In this document: piece after piece, positions 8,448-17,040 of the stretch
Layout: every line of letters starts with the position of its first letter
Position numbering within the stretch: the first letter of the stretch is position 1
Origin: Peribacillus loiseleuriae
GTDB lineage: Bacteria; Bacillota; Bacilli; Bacillales; DSM-1321
NCBI RefSeq assembly: GCF_001183985.1
Contig: NZ_LFZW01000001.1
Location: forward strand, 2,628,245 to 2,692,244
DNA: 64,000 nt
Direction of reading: 5' to 3'
The notes under the pieces: model-generated
Databases searched by the model: none
What the model saw: the letters and a program-made list of their open reading frames with translations, nothing else
What the model was told of the DNA's origin: nothing
Translations under genes and position numbers: made by a program

Positions 8448-9904
8448 ACCTGTTTCTTGTAATCCTTAATATGAGCATAACTGCAAGCTTTGTTGCACTT
8501 GCAGTTATCATGGTGAGATTTCTTTTGAGACGCGCTCCTAAAATATTCTCCTATATTCTATGGGCAGCCGTAGCCATCCGACTGATCACCCCTGTTAGTT
8601 TTACCTCAAGCTTTAGTATGTTAGGTTTTATAAAGTTCCAGAAGAAAACTGGCACAGGTTTCATGGAATTTATACCCCAAGAAATTGGGATGCAGAAAAA
8701 TCCAGTTGTGGATATCGGAATTAAAGAGATAAGCCATTTTATAAATTCATCCCTTCCAGTGGCTACCCCGATGGCGAGCGCAAACCCCATGCAAATCATC
8801 GTGTGGATCGGAAGTATAATTTGGATAACAGGTGTAATCATTTTTTTACTTTTTAGCATTCTGTCTTACTTGAAAATATTAATTAAGGTCCGAACGGCAA
8901 CATTTGTCAAGGATAATATCTATGAGACTGACCAAATTGACACACCCTTTGTTTGCGGTTTTCTGAATCCGAAAATATACATCCCAATTGGCATGAGTAA
9001 TCATGAGCTGTCTTACATTTTACTACATGAGAAAATTCATATTATAAGACGTGATTATCTGATAAAACCTTTTGCATTTATGCTCCTTATCATTCATTGG
9101 TTTAATCCGCTAATGTGGTTATCTTACGCACTTATGAGTAAAGATATGGAGATGTCCTGCGATGAAAGTGTTGTTAACAAAATGGGGCATCAGATTAAAG
9201 GAAGCTATTCAACCTCATTGCTTACGCTTTCCGTTAGAAAAAAAGGGTTACTAACTGGTAGTCCACTTGCTTTTGGAGAGAGCAATGTGAAGGCAAGAAT
9301 TAAAAATATTCTTACTTACCGTCAACCTTCTAAGAGGATGATTGCAATCTATATACTCGCTATTGTAGCCTTAGTTGTAGGATGTACGTCCAATCCGATG
9401 CCTTTGCAGCAATCGCCACAGGAATCCTCGCAGCCATTATATTCAGGATATAATATAGATAAGCTAATGGAGAACAAAACACTTTATGTTGGTAGCGCTA
9501 GTAAGGTAGGTGGACTCATTGGTGGAATGGCCAAACCAACAGGTGTTGAATGGAATGGGATGGCACTTCAAACAACAGCTCAGCCTTATGGAGTAACGAT
9601 CAATTATATAATGAATGACTCTATTCATGGGATGGAGGAAAGGGAAATAAATAACGAAGTTTTCCTTCGTAATTCCATTCTACTATTAAGCCTCATTGAT
9701 AACGTCGATATTATAACCTATTCGTTTGTTGACAACTCGGGGCAAAATGATGATATGGTTAATACCTTTACGTTCACAAGAGAACAGGCAGACAAACTAT
9801 TTGGGGAGGATGTCAGGCATTATGCTAAAGATGAAACAGGCCTGCGACAATTGATTGATCGTTTAGACAATATGCACTTCAATGAAACCAATAACACCCC
9901 TTAA
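8444..9904 (+). CDS. BlaR1/MecR1-like M56 membrane metallopeptidase
   Basis: A 486-residue sensor-protease. Four hydrophobic segments lie in the first 310 residues. The M56 zinc site is clear: HEKIH near residue 197 and the downstream acidic motif in MEMSCDESVV. After the last membrane segment (about 301-315) comes an extracellular domain of some 160 residues with no penicillin-binding motifs; its pattern (FTFTREQADKLFGE) resembles DUF4825. So the signal is probably not a beta-lactam. No target such as a beta-lactamase lies beside it; the pair seems self-contained or regulates distant genes. Confidence 0.85.
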   Translation: MNLFLVILNMSITASFVALAVIMVRFLLRRAPKIFSYILWAAVAIRLITPVSFTSSFSMLGFIKFQKKTGTGFMEFIPQEIGMQKNPVVDIGIKEISHFINSSLPVATPMASANPMQIIVWIGSIIWITGVIIFLLFSILSYLKILIKVRTATFVKDNIYETDQIDTPFVCGFLNPKIYIPIGMSNHELSYILLHEKIHIIRRDYLIKPFAFMLLIIHWFNPLMWLSYALMSKDMEMSCDESVVNKMGHQIKGSYSTSLLTLSVRKKGLLTGSPLAFGESNVKARIKNILTYRQPSKRMIAIYILAIVALVVGCTSNPMPLQQSPQESSQPLYSGYNIDKLMENKTLYVGSASKVGGLIGGMAKPTGVEWNGMALQTTAQPYGVTINYIMNDSIHGMEEREINNEVFLRNSILLLSLIDNVDIITYSFVDNSGQNDDMVNTFTFTREQADKLFGEDVRHYAKDETGLRQLIDRLDNMHFNETNNTP

Positions 9905-10032
9905 TGTATATCATTGAAAATACGCCCTAGCGGGGGATACCTTAATTGGATCACACATAGCGCGAATGTTATTCTTTTAATAGACGCTATTCTGAAGTAA
10001 TGAGAAATTGGGCTTTTTAATATTGTAATTTC
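9905..10032. other. Short spacer before Tn3-type repeat
   Basis: No gene. Together with 10071-10349 this makes a gap of about 445 bases whose only recognisable content is the Tn3-type end and a terminator, listed separately, and a degenerate palindromic repeat near 10302-10330. Confidence 0.4.
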
Positions 10033-10070
10033 TTTAACGTTGTAAATCCGCATTTTCCTGACGCTACCCC
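10033..10070 (-). mobile_element. Tn3-family 38-bp terminal inverted repeat
   Basis: On the minus strand the segment begins GGGGTAGCGTCAGG and ends ACAACGTTAA, matching the Tn1546/Tn3-family end consensus. The outer GGGG faces right, so the element would extend left over the BlaI/BlaR1 pair. A related end lies at 46776. Confidence 0.7.
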
Positions 10071-10102
10071 TATAAAAGATTGGATATAAATATTAAGTAA
10101 CC

Positions 10103-10138
10103 CAGCTATCTTCTCATGTGGAGATAGCTGATTTTTTT
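10103..10138 (+). terminator. Intrinsic terminator
   Basis: Arms CAGCTATCT and AGATAGCTG, a 10-base loop, then a run of seven T. It would end plus-strand transcription from the BlaI/BlaR1 operon. A partly similar sequence occurs near 26963. Confidence 0.7.
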
Positions 10139-10349
10139 AAAAATTGAATGTGCAAAATAACGCTTAAAACCAACGCAAATTATCGGTCAAAGTGACAATA
10201 TTGATAATTCAACATTCCCAAAACGGTGTCATTTCTTATAAGTTATAACACTATTAAAGTAAAAAAAGACCACCTCGTATGAGATGGATACCTTTTACTT
10301 TATTAAACTAAATCCCCCTTCGATTGTCGAACTTTTGATATAAGGTTAC

Positions 10350-10934
10350 TTATTCTAAATTATTAAGGTCAAAACGTGCTATTTCTTCATCCTCAACTAA
10401 AATAACTAATGTTGCATCCAATGCACTTCTTTTTAACTTATCTAATTGTTCTTGCGAAGGTGCTTTCTTTAATTCTGGATTATCTTCTAATGCTCCTAAT
10501 TCGAAATTTAGCGAATATTCACCTTCCTGGTTAGGTTCGAGAATTGAGGAAATCTGTTTAACAATCCCTAAATGTGCTTGTTCTCTTTTTTCTTCATTTA
10601 AAATGTTAAAACCCATTACTTCTTTAGAAACATCTTGCAATTCTTTGTTAGGTTTAATAACAATTTTTATGCCATCTTCAAACTCATATGTCTCTGTATT
10701 CATTTTTTCTGCACTTCCAAGTGTACTCTTGCCTATATTTTTTAATACAAAATCGTAACTTAGAGATACAGGCTGAATGATTTCGCCTTTACTTTCTCCC
10801 GACATAATTTCAGTTCCGCCTAACCTATCATCTCGAATTTCAACGGATGCTCCCATAAGTTCTAAAGAAGGTTTAGCTGAACATCCTGTCAAGAGTATTA
10901 GAACTGTGGAAATACTTACAACAAACTTGGACAT
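10350..10934 (-). CDS. Putative lipoprotein, unknown function
   Basis: About 194 residues with a lipoprotein signal: a short basic start, a hydrophobic stretch (FVVSISTVLILLTG) and the lipobox LTGC. The mature part is acidic and beta-rich (SLSYDFVLKNIGKS, EGEYSLNFELGAL), like a small extracellular domain. Two upstream in-frame ATGs exist; the one at 10934 follows AGGGAAAGGA at good distance. It lies 50 bases downstream of a membrane-protein gene on the same strand and probably shares its transcript. No family recognised. Confidence 0.65.
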   Translation of the reverse strand: MSKFVVSISTVLILLTGCSAKPSLELMGASVEIRDDRLGGTEIMSGESKGEIIQPVSLSYDFVLKNIGKSTLGSAEKMNTETYEFEDGIKIVIKPNKELQDVSKEVMGFNILNEEKREQAHLGIVKQISSILEPNQEGEYSLNFELGALEDNPELKKAPSQEQLDKLKRSALDATLVILVEDEEIARFDLNNLE

Positions 10935-10987
10935 TCCTTTCCCTCTCATTATAGAAGCCATCTCCTTTCCTTTATTTTTATACGTTT

Positions 10988-11404
10988 CTAAAAACTTGCA
11001 GGATCCCTTAGAAATGCCATTTTTCTAATGTGGATATCCATAATTATTGACACAATAAAAGCAATCCACATTAAAAATGTTGAAGGTAACATCATAATTC
11101 CAACTCCAAAATTATCATCATCTAAAGGAAAATAGTTTCGGATATTTGTTGTGTAAATTACTAAAATATACATTATTCCATTAATAAACGGAATATAAAA
11201 TACATATTTCCATCTACCAAATTCAAAATTCCTTGCTATAAAGTAACATATTGGTCCATAAGCTATGAAAGAAATTACAGTGATAGTTCCTGAGAAGATT
11301 GTCCCTTGGTTAAGACTGAATATTGCACCTTCATTAAATATTACATATGCAATTGTAGTTATAAATAAATGTAAAATTATTCCTATTTTTTCATCACTAC
11401 TCAC
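10988..11404 (-). CDS. Integral membrane protein, unknown function
   Basis: A 138-residue protein with four predicted membrane segments (about 8-25, 38-58, 70-86, 100-125) and a short basic C-terminal tail. AGGTGAG lies before the ATG. It is followed on the same strand by the lipoprotein gene. The pair is flanked by repeat-rich accessory DNA. No function can be inferred. Confidence 0.65.
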   Translation of the reverse strand: MSSDEKIGIILHLFITTIAYVIFNEGAIFSLNQGTIFSGTITVISFIAYGPICYFIARNFEFGRWKYVFYIPFINGIMYILVIYTTNIRNYFPLDDDNFGVGIMMLPSTFLMWIAFIVSIIMDIHIRKMAFLRDPASF

Positions 11405-11743
11405 CTGCTCTTAGATTCATAATAACTTTATACCAAATAACCAATTCACAAATCCACACACCCTTCCATTATATGTATTCTTTCAATTAAAAACATCAAA
11501 GAAAAATACTAGTTCTTTCAAAAAAAGGTGCATTAGTTAGCGGTTTTAAAGAGTTCGCAACTTTCGGACCCTTGCTATTACTAGGTTTTGTGTTTATTGG
11601 TTGTTTATTGTTCACAAGGTCATTAATAAAAAAATATTTACATATATTTACCAAAAAATATATTTTTTTACACTTTAATAGGTTTGATGATATAATTATG
11701 CTAATAGTAATTAGATAAATTTGTAGAATGAAAGGAGTCTTAT
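11405..11743. other. Gap with a possible membrane-protein fragment
   Basis: From about 11528 the plus strand reads ALVSGFKEFATFGPLLLL and continues open, hydrophobic then basic, to a stop at 11716. It has no start or ribosome site and looks like the tail of a lost membrane protein. Nothing else is recognisable. Confidence 0.35.
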
Positions 11744-11854
11744 ATGGGTTGGATCTACCTTATTTTTGCAATTATTGCGACAGGATGCGGACTTTGGGGA
11801 TTGGTAGCTAGAGCGAAATGGATGGAGGGGCAATCTAAGAAAATTAAGAAGTGA
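11744..11854 (+). CDS. Small membrane protein, 36 residues
   Basis: ATG at 11744 with AAAGGAG seven bases upstream. It reads MGWIYLIFAIIATGCGLWGL and onward, with one membrane segment (residues 3-22) and a basic tail (KKIKK). The beginning resembles the first helix of small multidrug-resistance proteins, but the rest is absent. A terminator follows directly, supporting a real short gene. Confidence 0.5.
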   Translation: MGWIYLIFAIIATGCGLWGLVARAKWMEGQSKKIKK

Positions 11855-11894
11855 GTATCTCTTATCGGAATCTTTTCCTGATGCCACCCTATAT

Positions 11895-11932
11895 AAAAAA
11901 GAGATGGGCAAAAATCTCCCGATCTCTTTTTC
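11895..11932 (+). terminator. Intrinsic terminator
   Basis: AAAAAGAGATGGG and CCCGATCTCTTTTT pair with one bulge and are followed by T-rich sequence. It sits 40 bases after the small membrane protein gene. Confidence 0.6.
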
Positions 11933-11961
11933 TATTTATTGTGCTTGCTTTAATGGTTGCT

Positions 11962-12700
11962 CTAAGGCGCTGTAAGCTGTGTCTTTAAACTTAAATAGAT
12001 TTTATCTTTGTTAGCTAAGTAAATGCTCTCCAATGGTAACCTGTGAGCCTTTGTGATTGTTTTTAGCTCCTTTTGTTTGGATGGCGGTAGTGTTTTTATA
12101 AAATTGTAATCGTCTTTAATCTTAGATAGTTTCTTCTTATCTGGCTTGCTTATTGGCAAATCATCAATGTTAGGGATTATGATATATTTTTTTAGATGTT
12201 TAAGAATGAAGGTGTCCTGCATAGCGTGGAGCTTCATTGTTTCGGTCGTAGATGGCTATTTTGATGGCGACCTACTTTTAAGTTTTCCAAGGTATTCAGT
12301 GTCCCATTTTTCTTGGAAATCAAATTGTACATTTCCGTGGTGCTTAATGATCATACTTTTTTCTTGTGGTGTCTTGAAATCGAATGCCAGGTCTATACGT
12401 TTAATATTCCAGTCTATTTCGTTTATGACCTCAGCTAATGAATATGGCATGTTATCTGTTGTTGTGATCCCTCTTTGTAGCTGTATAGTTATGATCGTAA
12501 TGCATATAGGTAAAGGTGTTGGATGGCAGAGCATGTAAAGTGAATCCTAAACCCTTTGTAGCTATCTGGTCTATTCTTATTTAAGGTACATCTGTCGTAT
12601 ATGCAATCTCGCTGTTTTTCATCTAGCTTGGCTGTACCCCTATTAGCACGGAAGACTTGAAAATGAAATGGTGGAACCGCTGCTAACTTCCCATTATGGT
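11962..12700 (-). pseudogene. Decayed replication-initiator-like gene
   Basis: Several frames of one minus-strand gene can be joined: about 12550-12700, then 12256-12534 with NIKRIDLAFDFKTP and EYLGKLKSRS, then near 12250 IKIAIYDRNNEAP, then 11962-12237. The IDLAFD and IYDRNNE motifs recall rolling-circle plasmid initiators of the RepR/Rep_trans type. At least three frameshifts separate the pieces. The family call is tentative; it is clearly not functional. Confidence 0.35.
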
Positions 12701-12789
12701 GGATATACGTTTCTAATCCGACTGCGGAACAGCATCTTTTCACCCTTCTAAAAATAAACAAGATAAAAACGTGATCCCTCCCCATTCCG

Positions 12790-12890
12790 ACATAACATTT
12801 AGGCGACTTTCTTCGCTTCGGTATCCAGGGGGGAAATCGAAAGTTAATCCATATATTTTACATTTTTATACTTTAAGTCGTTTCTACATC
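12790..12890 (+). pseudogene. Fragment of a D12-class adenine DNA methyltransferase
   Basis: The plus strand reads LSSLRYPGGKSKVNPYI. This is the N-terminal S-adenosylmethionine-binding motif (RYPGGK) of Dam/D12-class N6-adenine methyltransferases. The frame decays within 40 residues, with no DPPY motif. Only a remnant. Confidence 0.5.
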
Positions 12891-12984
12891 CTTCCTGAAA
12901 ATAAAATCAAAATTATGAAGAGATTATCTACATACATAAAAAAAGATCATGTTTTTATCTTTTTTCAAAACATGATCTTTCTAT

Positions 12985-14274
12985 TTAGTTCCTTATCGTA
13001 ATACTTTTAGAAGCAACTGGGAATTTACTATAATTCCATGAGTGCGTTTCTCTGGTTTTTGAATCACTAATTAAAAAATAATCATAATGGATTTGATTAC
13101 TTCCTATTGGATCGTCCCACGTACAATCCATGTGATACCATTCACCATCAATCTTTACCATATTCCAAGCATGTAGGCCTCTTTTACCCGTTTGCCTAGT
13201 TTGAGCCTCTCCATGAATAATAATGGATTCTATAGATACTTCGTTTAATAATCGATAAGCTAACTGTGCATATCCCTGACAAACTGTTCGCCTTTTGATC
13301 AATGCTGCATAAGCGGTGTACTCAGTTAGAGTTTGATCATATTCTACAGATTGAACAATAAAGTCGTGAACTGCTTTTACTTTTTCAAGTGGTGATAGAT
13401 TCATAGGAATTGTTTGTATAATTTCTTTAATTTTGCGGTCTACCACTAATTCTTGTTCTTTCGTCGTGCGATATTCCATTGTCAGATTAATTGTGTTATG
13501 ACCATTCAAATGTGAAATTTGAAATTGTTGCGATTTGATAGAACGTTCTAAATAATGATCCTTTTCACAGATGTTTCGAAAAGCTTGATTAATCACCTGT
13601 TTTGATTGTTCCATGCCTTTATTTTCTATAATTAGTTGAAAAGCTGTTAGACGGTTGACCATGTTTTCGTATAGGATTCTTTCTATATCCAAGCTATCAG
13701 AAGAAAACGCAGGAGTTGTTTCTTGCAAGTCGGAAGGGTCTTCTACGGTTAATCCATATTCTTTACAAATATCCGCTAGCCCCCCAAAGTAGCCACTTCC
13801 CACAGCGTTGATTTTCCATTGGTTTTTATAACGATAAAGTTCAAATAAAATCAAAGCTGTTTCATTTGTAAAGTCATCCATTCGAAAAGTTAGAAGTGGT
13901 AAATGAGTATAACCATTTCGTATTTGTAAACGGAGTTGAGAAATGTTCTGGAAGGTTTGTTTCGTATGAGCGGATTCATGGATCGTTAATACGAATGGAA
14001 TTTTTTGAATATGACTAGATACTCGTTCTAAGTTCACTTCATATTGCTCTTGTTGGGTAGAGACAGGCATCAATCTAATAACAGATTGATTAGAAGAGCA
14101 CGGGTTGTTATAAAAAATCATATCCGAATCTTGTTTAACCTTTCCATCACTAGCTACTAAAAAAGCCGAACCATCCATATCATAAATTGCAGGAGCATCC
14201 CATCTTAATTCAATATCTAATTTTTTTACCGTCGATTCTATTAAATATTTCTCTCCCTTTTTTATTGTTTTCAT
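12985..14274 (-). CDS. TerD-domain protein fused to transglutaminase-like protease domain
   Basis: A 429-residue fusion. Residues about 1-185 are a TerD/TerE-type domain (ELRWDAPAIYDMDGSAFL, RMDDFTNETALILFELYRY, GSGYFGGLADICKEYG) with acidic calcium-binding positions. Residues about 200-285 are a linker. Residues about 300-400 are a transglutaminase-like domain with the triad visible: Cys in RRTVCQGYAQLAY, His in GLHAWNMV, Asp in YHMDCTWDDP. No signal peptide, so it acts in the cytoplasm. TerD proteins bind calcium in tellurite and stress modules; no other ter genes are here. AGGTG precedes the ATG. Confidence 0.85.
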   Translation of the reverse strand: MKTIKKGEKYLIESTVKKLDIELRWDAPAIYDMDGSAFLVASDGKVKQDSDMIFYNNPCSSNQSVIRLMPVSTQQEQYEVNLERVSSHIQKIPFVLTIHESAHTKQTFQNISQLRLQIRNGYTHLPLLTFRMDDFTNETALILFELYRYKNQWKINAVGSGYFGGLADICKEYGLTVEDPSDLQETTPAFSSDSLDIERILYENMVNRLTAFQLIIENKGMEQSKQVINQAFRNICEKDHYLERSIKSQQFQISHLNGHNTINLTMEYRTTKEQELVVDRKIKEIIQTIPMNLSPLEKVKAVHDFIVQSVEYDQTLTEYTAYAALIKRRTVCQGYAQLAYRLLNEVSIESIIIHGEAQTRQTGKRGLHAWNMVKIDGEWYHMDCTWDDPIGSNQIHYDYFLISDSKTRETHSWNYSKFPVASKSITIRN

Positions 14275-14329
14275 GGTGACACCTCACTTTTGGTCTATAT
14301 ATTTACATTTTATCATTTTCCGAAAGAAG

Positions 14330-14660
14330 ACTCCCTCTTCAATCGTGTGAAGGGTGTAGCCCAGATTGCAATTTTCCAGAGAGTTATCACGCTTTATTCG
14401 TCGGGGGAAGTAAGCCTTCTGATTGGACGATCATTCCACCCTCCAAGGAAGAGCTTGTAAAATATCTGAATGAACAGCTTCAAGAATTATCTAAGATTTC
14501 TCCAAAGGTTTTAGATCATATACTTGAACCTCCTGTGCAACTTGGGCCTATGAAGTTTGAAAGATTCGGTGAATTATTTAACTTTTCATTCATTCATGAA
14601 ACAAAGCGTTCAAATATGATTTTCTGCTTATTGAAAGTCATAAAACACGAGCAAGGTTAA
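14330..14660 (+). pseudogene. DinB-like protein, C-terminal fragment
   Basis: An open frame without a start reads SPDCNFPESYHALF, GGSKPSDWTIIPPSKEE and ends FGELFNFSFIHETKRSN and LLKVIKHEQG. The last part matches the final helices of DinB-type four-helix proteins. The N-terminal half, with the first metal ligand, is missing. A terminator follows. Likely a truncated gene. Confidence 0.45.
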
Positions 14661-14668
14661 AAGTCATT

Positions 14669-14691
14669 AGCCCTAGAGATAGGGCTTTTTA
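14669..14691 (+). terminator. Intrinsic terminator
   Basis: AGCCCTA-gaga-TAGGGCT followed by TTTT. It lies 9 bases after the DinB-like fragment stop. Confidence 0.75.
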
Positions 14692-14887
14692 TTATGGTTC
14701 AATAGTTGATTAAATGAATCAATTTCATAATGCATCTATTCAAAAAACTGTAGACTAACCCAATCCAAGAATCCATTTTTAAAAATTATTAAGCTGCCAG
14801 TGCCAGCTGTTAAGCTTGTCTGTTTAACCGATCGCAAGTGTAGCTTTAAAATAAAGTTTGATCATTTCAGTAATCCTTATTAAACTA

Positions 14888-15571
14888 GTCGAGTAGAAGG
14901 GAACCTCTCTACCTTGCGGTAGATTGTGTTCCTCCCCCCTCACAGAACCGTGCTTGCGCTATTTACGCACACGGCTCCTCCTAGTCACCATTCACAAAAT
15001 ATAGCTAATCTCTTTCGCTCAGATTTTGCTAATTCTGCTATCCTTAATAGTTTTGTGTCCATTTATTATCCCTACCTCTGCGTGTAGTAAATGTGTCCCT
15101 AGTAAGGGTGATAACTTGGTAGCAGCCTTTCCTCCATCGGCATTACCCAACTTCATTGGTACTACGCTGCTATCCGACTCCCTACAACGGCATTTGGCTT
15201 CCTTGCTTATTATCGCTTGTACACCATACTCTTCTATAAGAAGAAAAGACCGGTAGGGCCTCCCGAGTTGCCGTATCATATCAATGTGTGACGTGCCAAG
15301 GTCTCTGACTCCAGAGAGGTTCTATCCTTCTTGCCTTTAACGATGGATAAAATGTAGCTTTCTGCTGTGCTTAAGGCATCAGCCCTCTCGATTTACTAAC
15401 ATTATGGAGCTCAATCCCTTCAACCATTTGGCTTTCGGCCCGCCACCTAACTGTCTACGCTTAAAGGCTAATGTTACCATTAGCCCTCCAAGACTCGCTA
15501 CGAGTGAATGGCTAGTTCTTTCTCGACGGGAATCCCACCCGCTATATGATACGACCTAGGCTCGGCCGCAC
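14888..15571 (-). mobile_element. Group II intron, ORF-less copy 1
   Basis: 684 bp on the minus strand. The 5' end is GTGCGGCC at 15571; the 3' end is CTCGAC at 14888. Domain V is readable near 14943-14976 (AGCCGTGTGCG paired with CGCAAGCACGGTT), and domain VI follows. A 13-residue start of the reverse transcriptase (MDTKLLRIAELAK) remains, joined to the end of the ORF region. The 86-codon frame at 15019-15279 is ribozyme sequence, not a gene. It is inserted in a palindromic repeat. Confidence 0.85.
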
Positions 15572-15630
15572 AAGCACCCCGTTAGTTGAACTAGCACCTT
15601 CTCTTCTATTACAAATTTGTGCAGTAAGGT

Positions 15631-15660
15631 TTGACGAACAGATGATTCATTTGTTACAAT
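15631..15660 (+). promoter_or_regulatory. Promoter for leader peptide and acetyltransferase
   Basis: TTGACG at 15631-15636, an 18-base spacer, and TACAAT at 15655-15660. It lies 32 bases before the leader ORF. Good match to a vegetative promoter. Confidence 0.6.
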
Positions 15661-15691
15661 CTCCCTACTAAATAGGAAAAGGATGAGGACG

Positions 15692-15745
15692 ATGGTTCGT
15701 CGTTTGAAACGGTTTAAGAATGTTGCTACGGCATTAAGCTTCTAA
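15692..15745 (+). CDS. Putative 17-residue leader peptide
   Basis: ATG at 15692 after GGATGAGG; reads MVRRLKRFKNVATALSF then TAA. The stop codon and the last two codons lie in the left arm of a hairpin that hides the ribosome site of the next gene, as in cat-86 and erm translational attenuators. The short basic peptide would stall a drug-bound ribosome and open the hairpin. Inferred from layout only. Confidence 0.5.
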   Translation: MVRRLKRFKNVATALSF

Positions 15746-15774
15746 GTAAAAAATGATTTATACTACTTAGGAGC
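15738..15774 (+). promoter_or_regulatory. Translational attenuator hairpin
   Basis: GCTTCTAAGTA (15738-15748) pairs with TACTTAGGAGC (15764-15774) over 11 positions with one G-U pair and a 15-base loop. The right arm contains AGGAG, the ribosome site of the acetyltransferase. The left arm overlaps the leader ORF end. Confidence 0.6.
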
Positions 15775-15785
15775 GAGGGAAAAAA

Positions 15786-16442
15786 ATGAAACAACATCGA
15801 TTTAACCACTGGTCTGAAATTAAGTATTTAAAAGATATTGTCACCAACCCAATGATTGAAGTAGGGGAATACTCCTACTACTCTGGTTATTACGATAATC
15901 ATGATTTTGAAGATGGGTGCGTTAGATACTTATGGGGAGATGAAGAATCTAGAAAGTTATTTAACCCCATCGAAGACTATGGTTGGCATTTAGATAAGTT
16001 GATTATAGGAAATTACGTATGCATTGCAAGTGGTGTAATTATTTTAATGGGTGGAAATCACAATCATCATTCTGAATGGATTACCGTCTATCCTTTTGTG
16101 GAGCAAATTGAAACTTCTTACGAACCTAAAGGGGATACAATCATCGAAAATGATGCCTGGATTGGTATGAATGCAATGATTATGCCCGGTGTGACAATAG
16201 GTGAAGGTGCCATTGTTGCGGCTGGATCAGTTGTTGCGAAAGATGTCCCACCATATACGATAGTAGGAGGCAACCCTGCTAAAGAGATAAAAAAACGATT
16301 TACAGACAAAGAAATCGAAAAGTTGAAGGAAATGCGTTGGTTCGATTGGGAACGTGAGAAAATTGAACAAGCTAGTCATATCTTGTCCAGTTCATCTATT
16401 AACCAATTATACGACTTTTATCAAAGGGAAATTAAACCATAA
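15786..16442 (+). CDS. Xenobiotic acetyltransferase, CatB/Vat type
   Basis: A 218-residue left-handed beta-helix acetyltransferase of the type B chloramphenicol / streptogramin A (Vat) group. Seen: the N-terminal NPMIEVGEYSYYSGYY, the catalytic-His loop GGNHNHHSEW, hexapeptide repeats (IENDAWIGMNAMIMPGVTIG), and the IVGGNPAKEIKKRF exit motif. It transfers acetyl from acetyl-CoA to a drug hydroxyl, as a trimer. Start at 15786 follows AGGAGCGAGGG. It is cargo of mini-element E3 and apparently under leader-peptide control, which supports a real resistance role. The precise drug cannot be told from sequence. Confidence 0.88.
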   Translation: MKQHRFNHWSEIKYLKDIVTNPMIEVGEYSYYSGYYDNHDFEDGCVRYLWGDEESRKLFNPIEDYGWHLDKLIIGNYVCIASGVIILMGGNHNHHSEWITVYPFVEQIETSYEPKGDTIIENDAWIGMNAMIMPGVTIGEGAIVAAGSVVAKDVPPYTIVGGNPAKEIKKRFTDKEIEKLKEMRWFDWEREKIEQASHILSSSSINQLYDFYQREIKP

Positions 16443-16497
16443 CGGATTAATTTTAGATCATCACATTGAATAAATACGAATAAGTTTAATAAGCCAT

Positions 16498-16535
16498 AGT
16501 CTCTTCTTAATAGCTAATTAAGAAGGGACTATTTT
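16498..16535 (+). terminator. Intrinsic terminator
   Basis: AGTCTCTTCTTAAT pairs with ATTAAGAAGGGACT (one G-U) around a 5-base loop, then ATTTTT. Ends the acetyltransferase transcript. Confidence 0.8.
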
Positions 16536-16599
16536 TAAAGTGAAAACTCATCACTACACAGTTTGTGTCAAATGCGACATAAAAACTCCCCTTCTCTTA

Positions 16600-16626
16600 T
16601 TCAACTAAACTGCTTCTTTAGTTTAA
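16600..16626 (+). repeat. Dispersed palindromic repeat (cassette-site-like)
   Basis: Arms TTCAACTAA and TTAGTTTAA around the loop ACTGCTTCT. It lies 60 bases beyond the acetyltransferase terminator, inside E3. Confidence 0.6.
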
Positions 16627-17040
16627 GTACATTTGTTCACAAACTTCCATATATCATTCAATTATTTCTATAAATTTAGTTTACAACGAAACACCCCTCT
16701 AGATAAAAAATCCAAAGGGGTAAAGCTTCGCAACTTTTTTTAAATCGTCGCGACTTTATTAAAAATATCTCATCTTTTTTATAAACATCGTGACTTTAGT
16801 TCAAACTGTAGCTTTAAAATAAAGATTGATTAAAAAATTCCCTTGAATACTTATTTAACAGCAAATATAAAAACTCCATTTTGAAAAAAGTTTGATCAAA
16901 ATGGAGTTACTCTTTTTATTTAAATATGAATTTTTTATAAAAAAGGTTGATCCTTTCAATGATCCTTATTCCACAAACTCCATTAGTTGAAGAAGAAATT
17001 TATTTTCACCTTGGATTAAGCATATCATGATGCTTATCAA

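Larger units (their letters stand above)
14839..16805. mobile_element. Tn7-like mini-element E3 carrying an acetyltransferase
   Basis: The left end begins TGTAGC followed by a binding site (TTTAAAATAAAGTTTGATCA, 14845-14864). The right end has four abutting 20-base sites at 16726, 16746, 16766 and 16786, each with the core (C/A)(A/T)(A/T)CTTT or close to it and ending in AAA. The last 5-6 bases of the right tip are replaced by the left end of element E2. Compared with E1 and E2, sites 1 and 3 of the left end appear joined by a deletion. No transposase inside. Cargo: leader-controlled CatB/Vat-like gene. A group II intron interrupts the left part. Confidence 0.6.

Noticed and set aside
15019..15279. 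86-codon minus-strand frame, also at 30970 and 56869, with complementary 76-codon plus-strand frames at 15026, 30977, 31963 and 56876
   Set aside because: It lies in the ribozyme part of ORF-less group II introns; no ribosome site, and frames are open on both strands only because the RNA sequence is conserved between copies.
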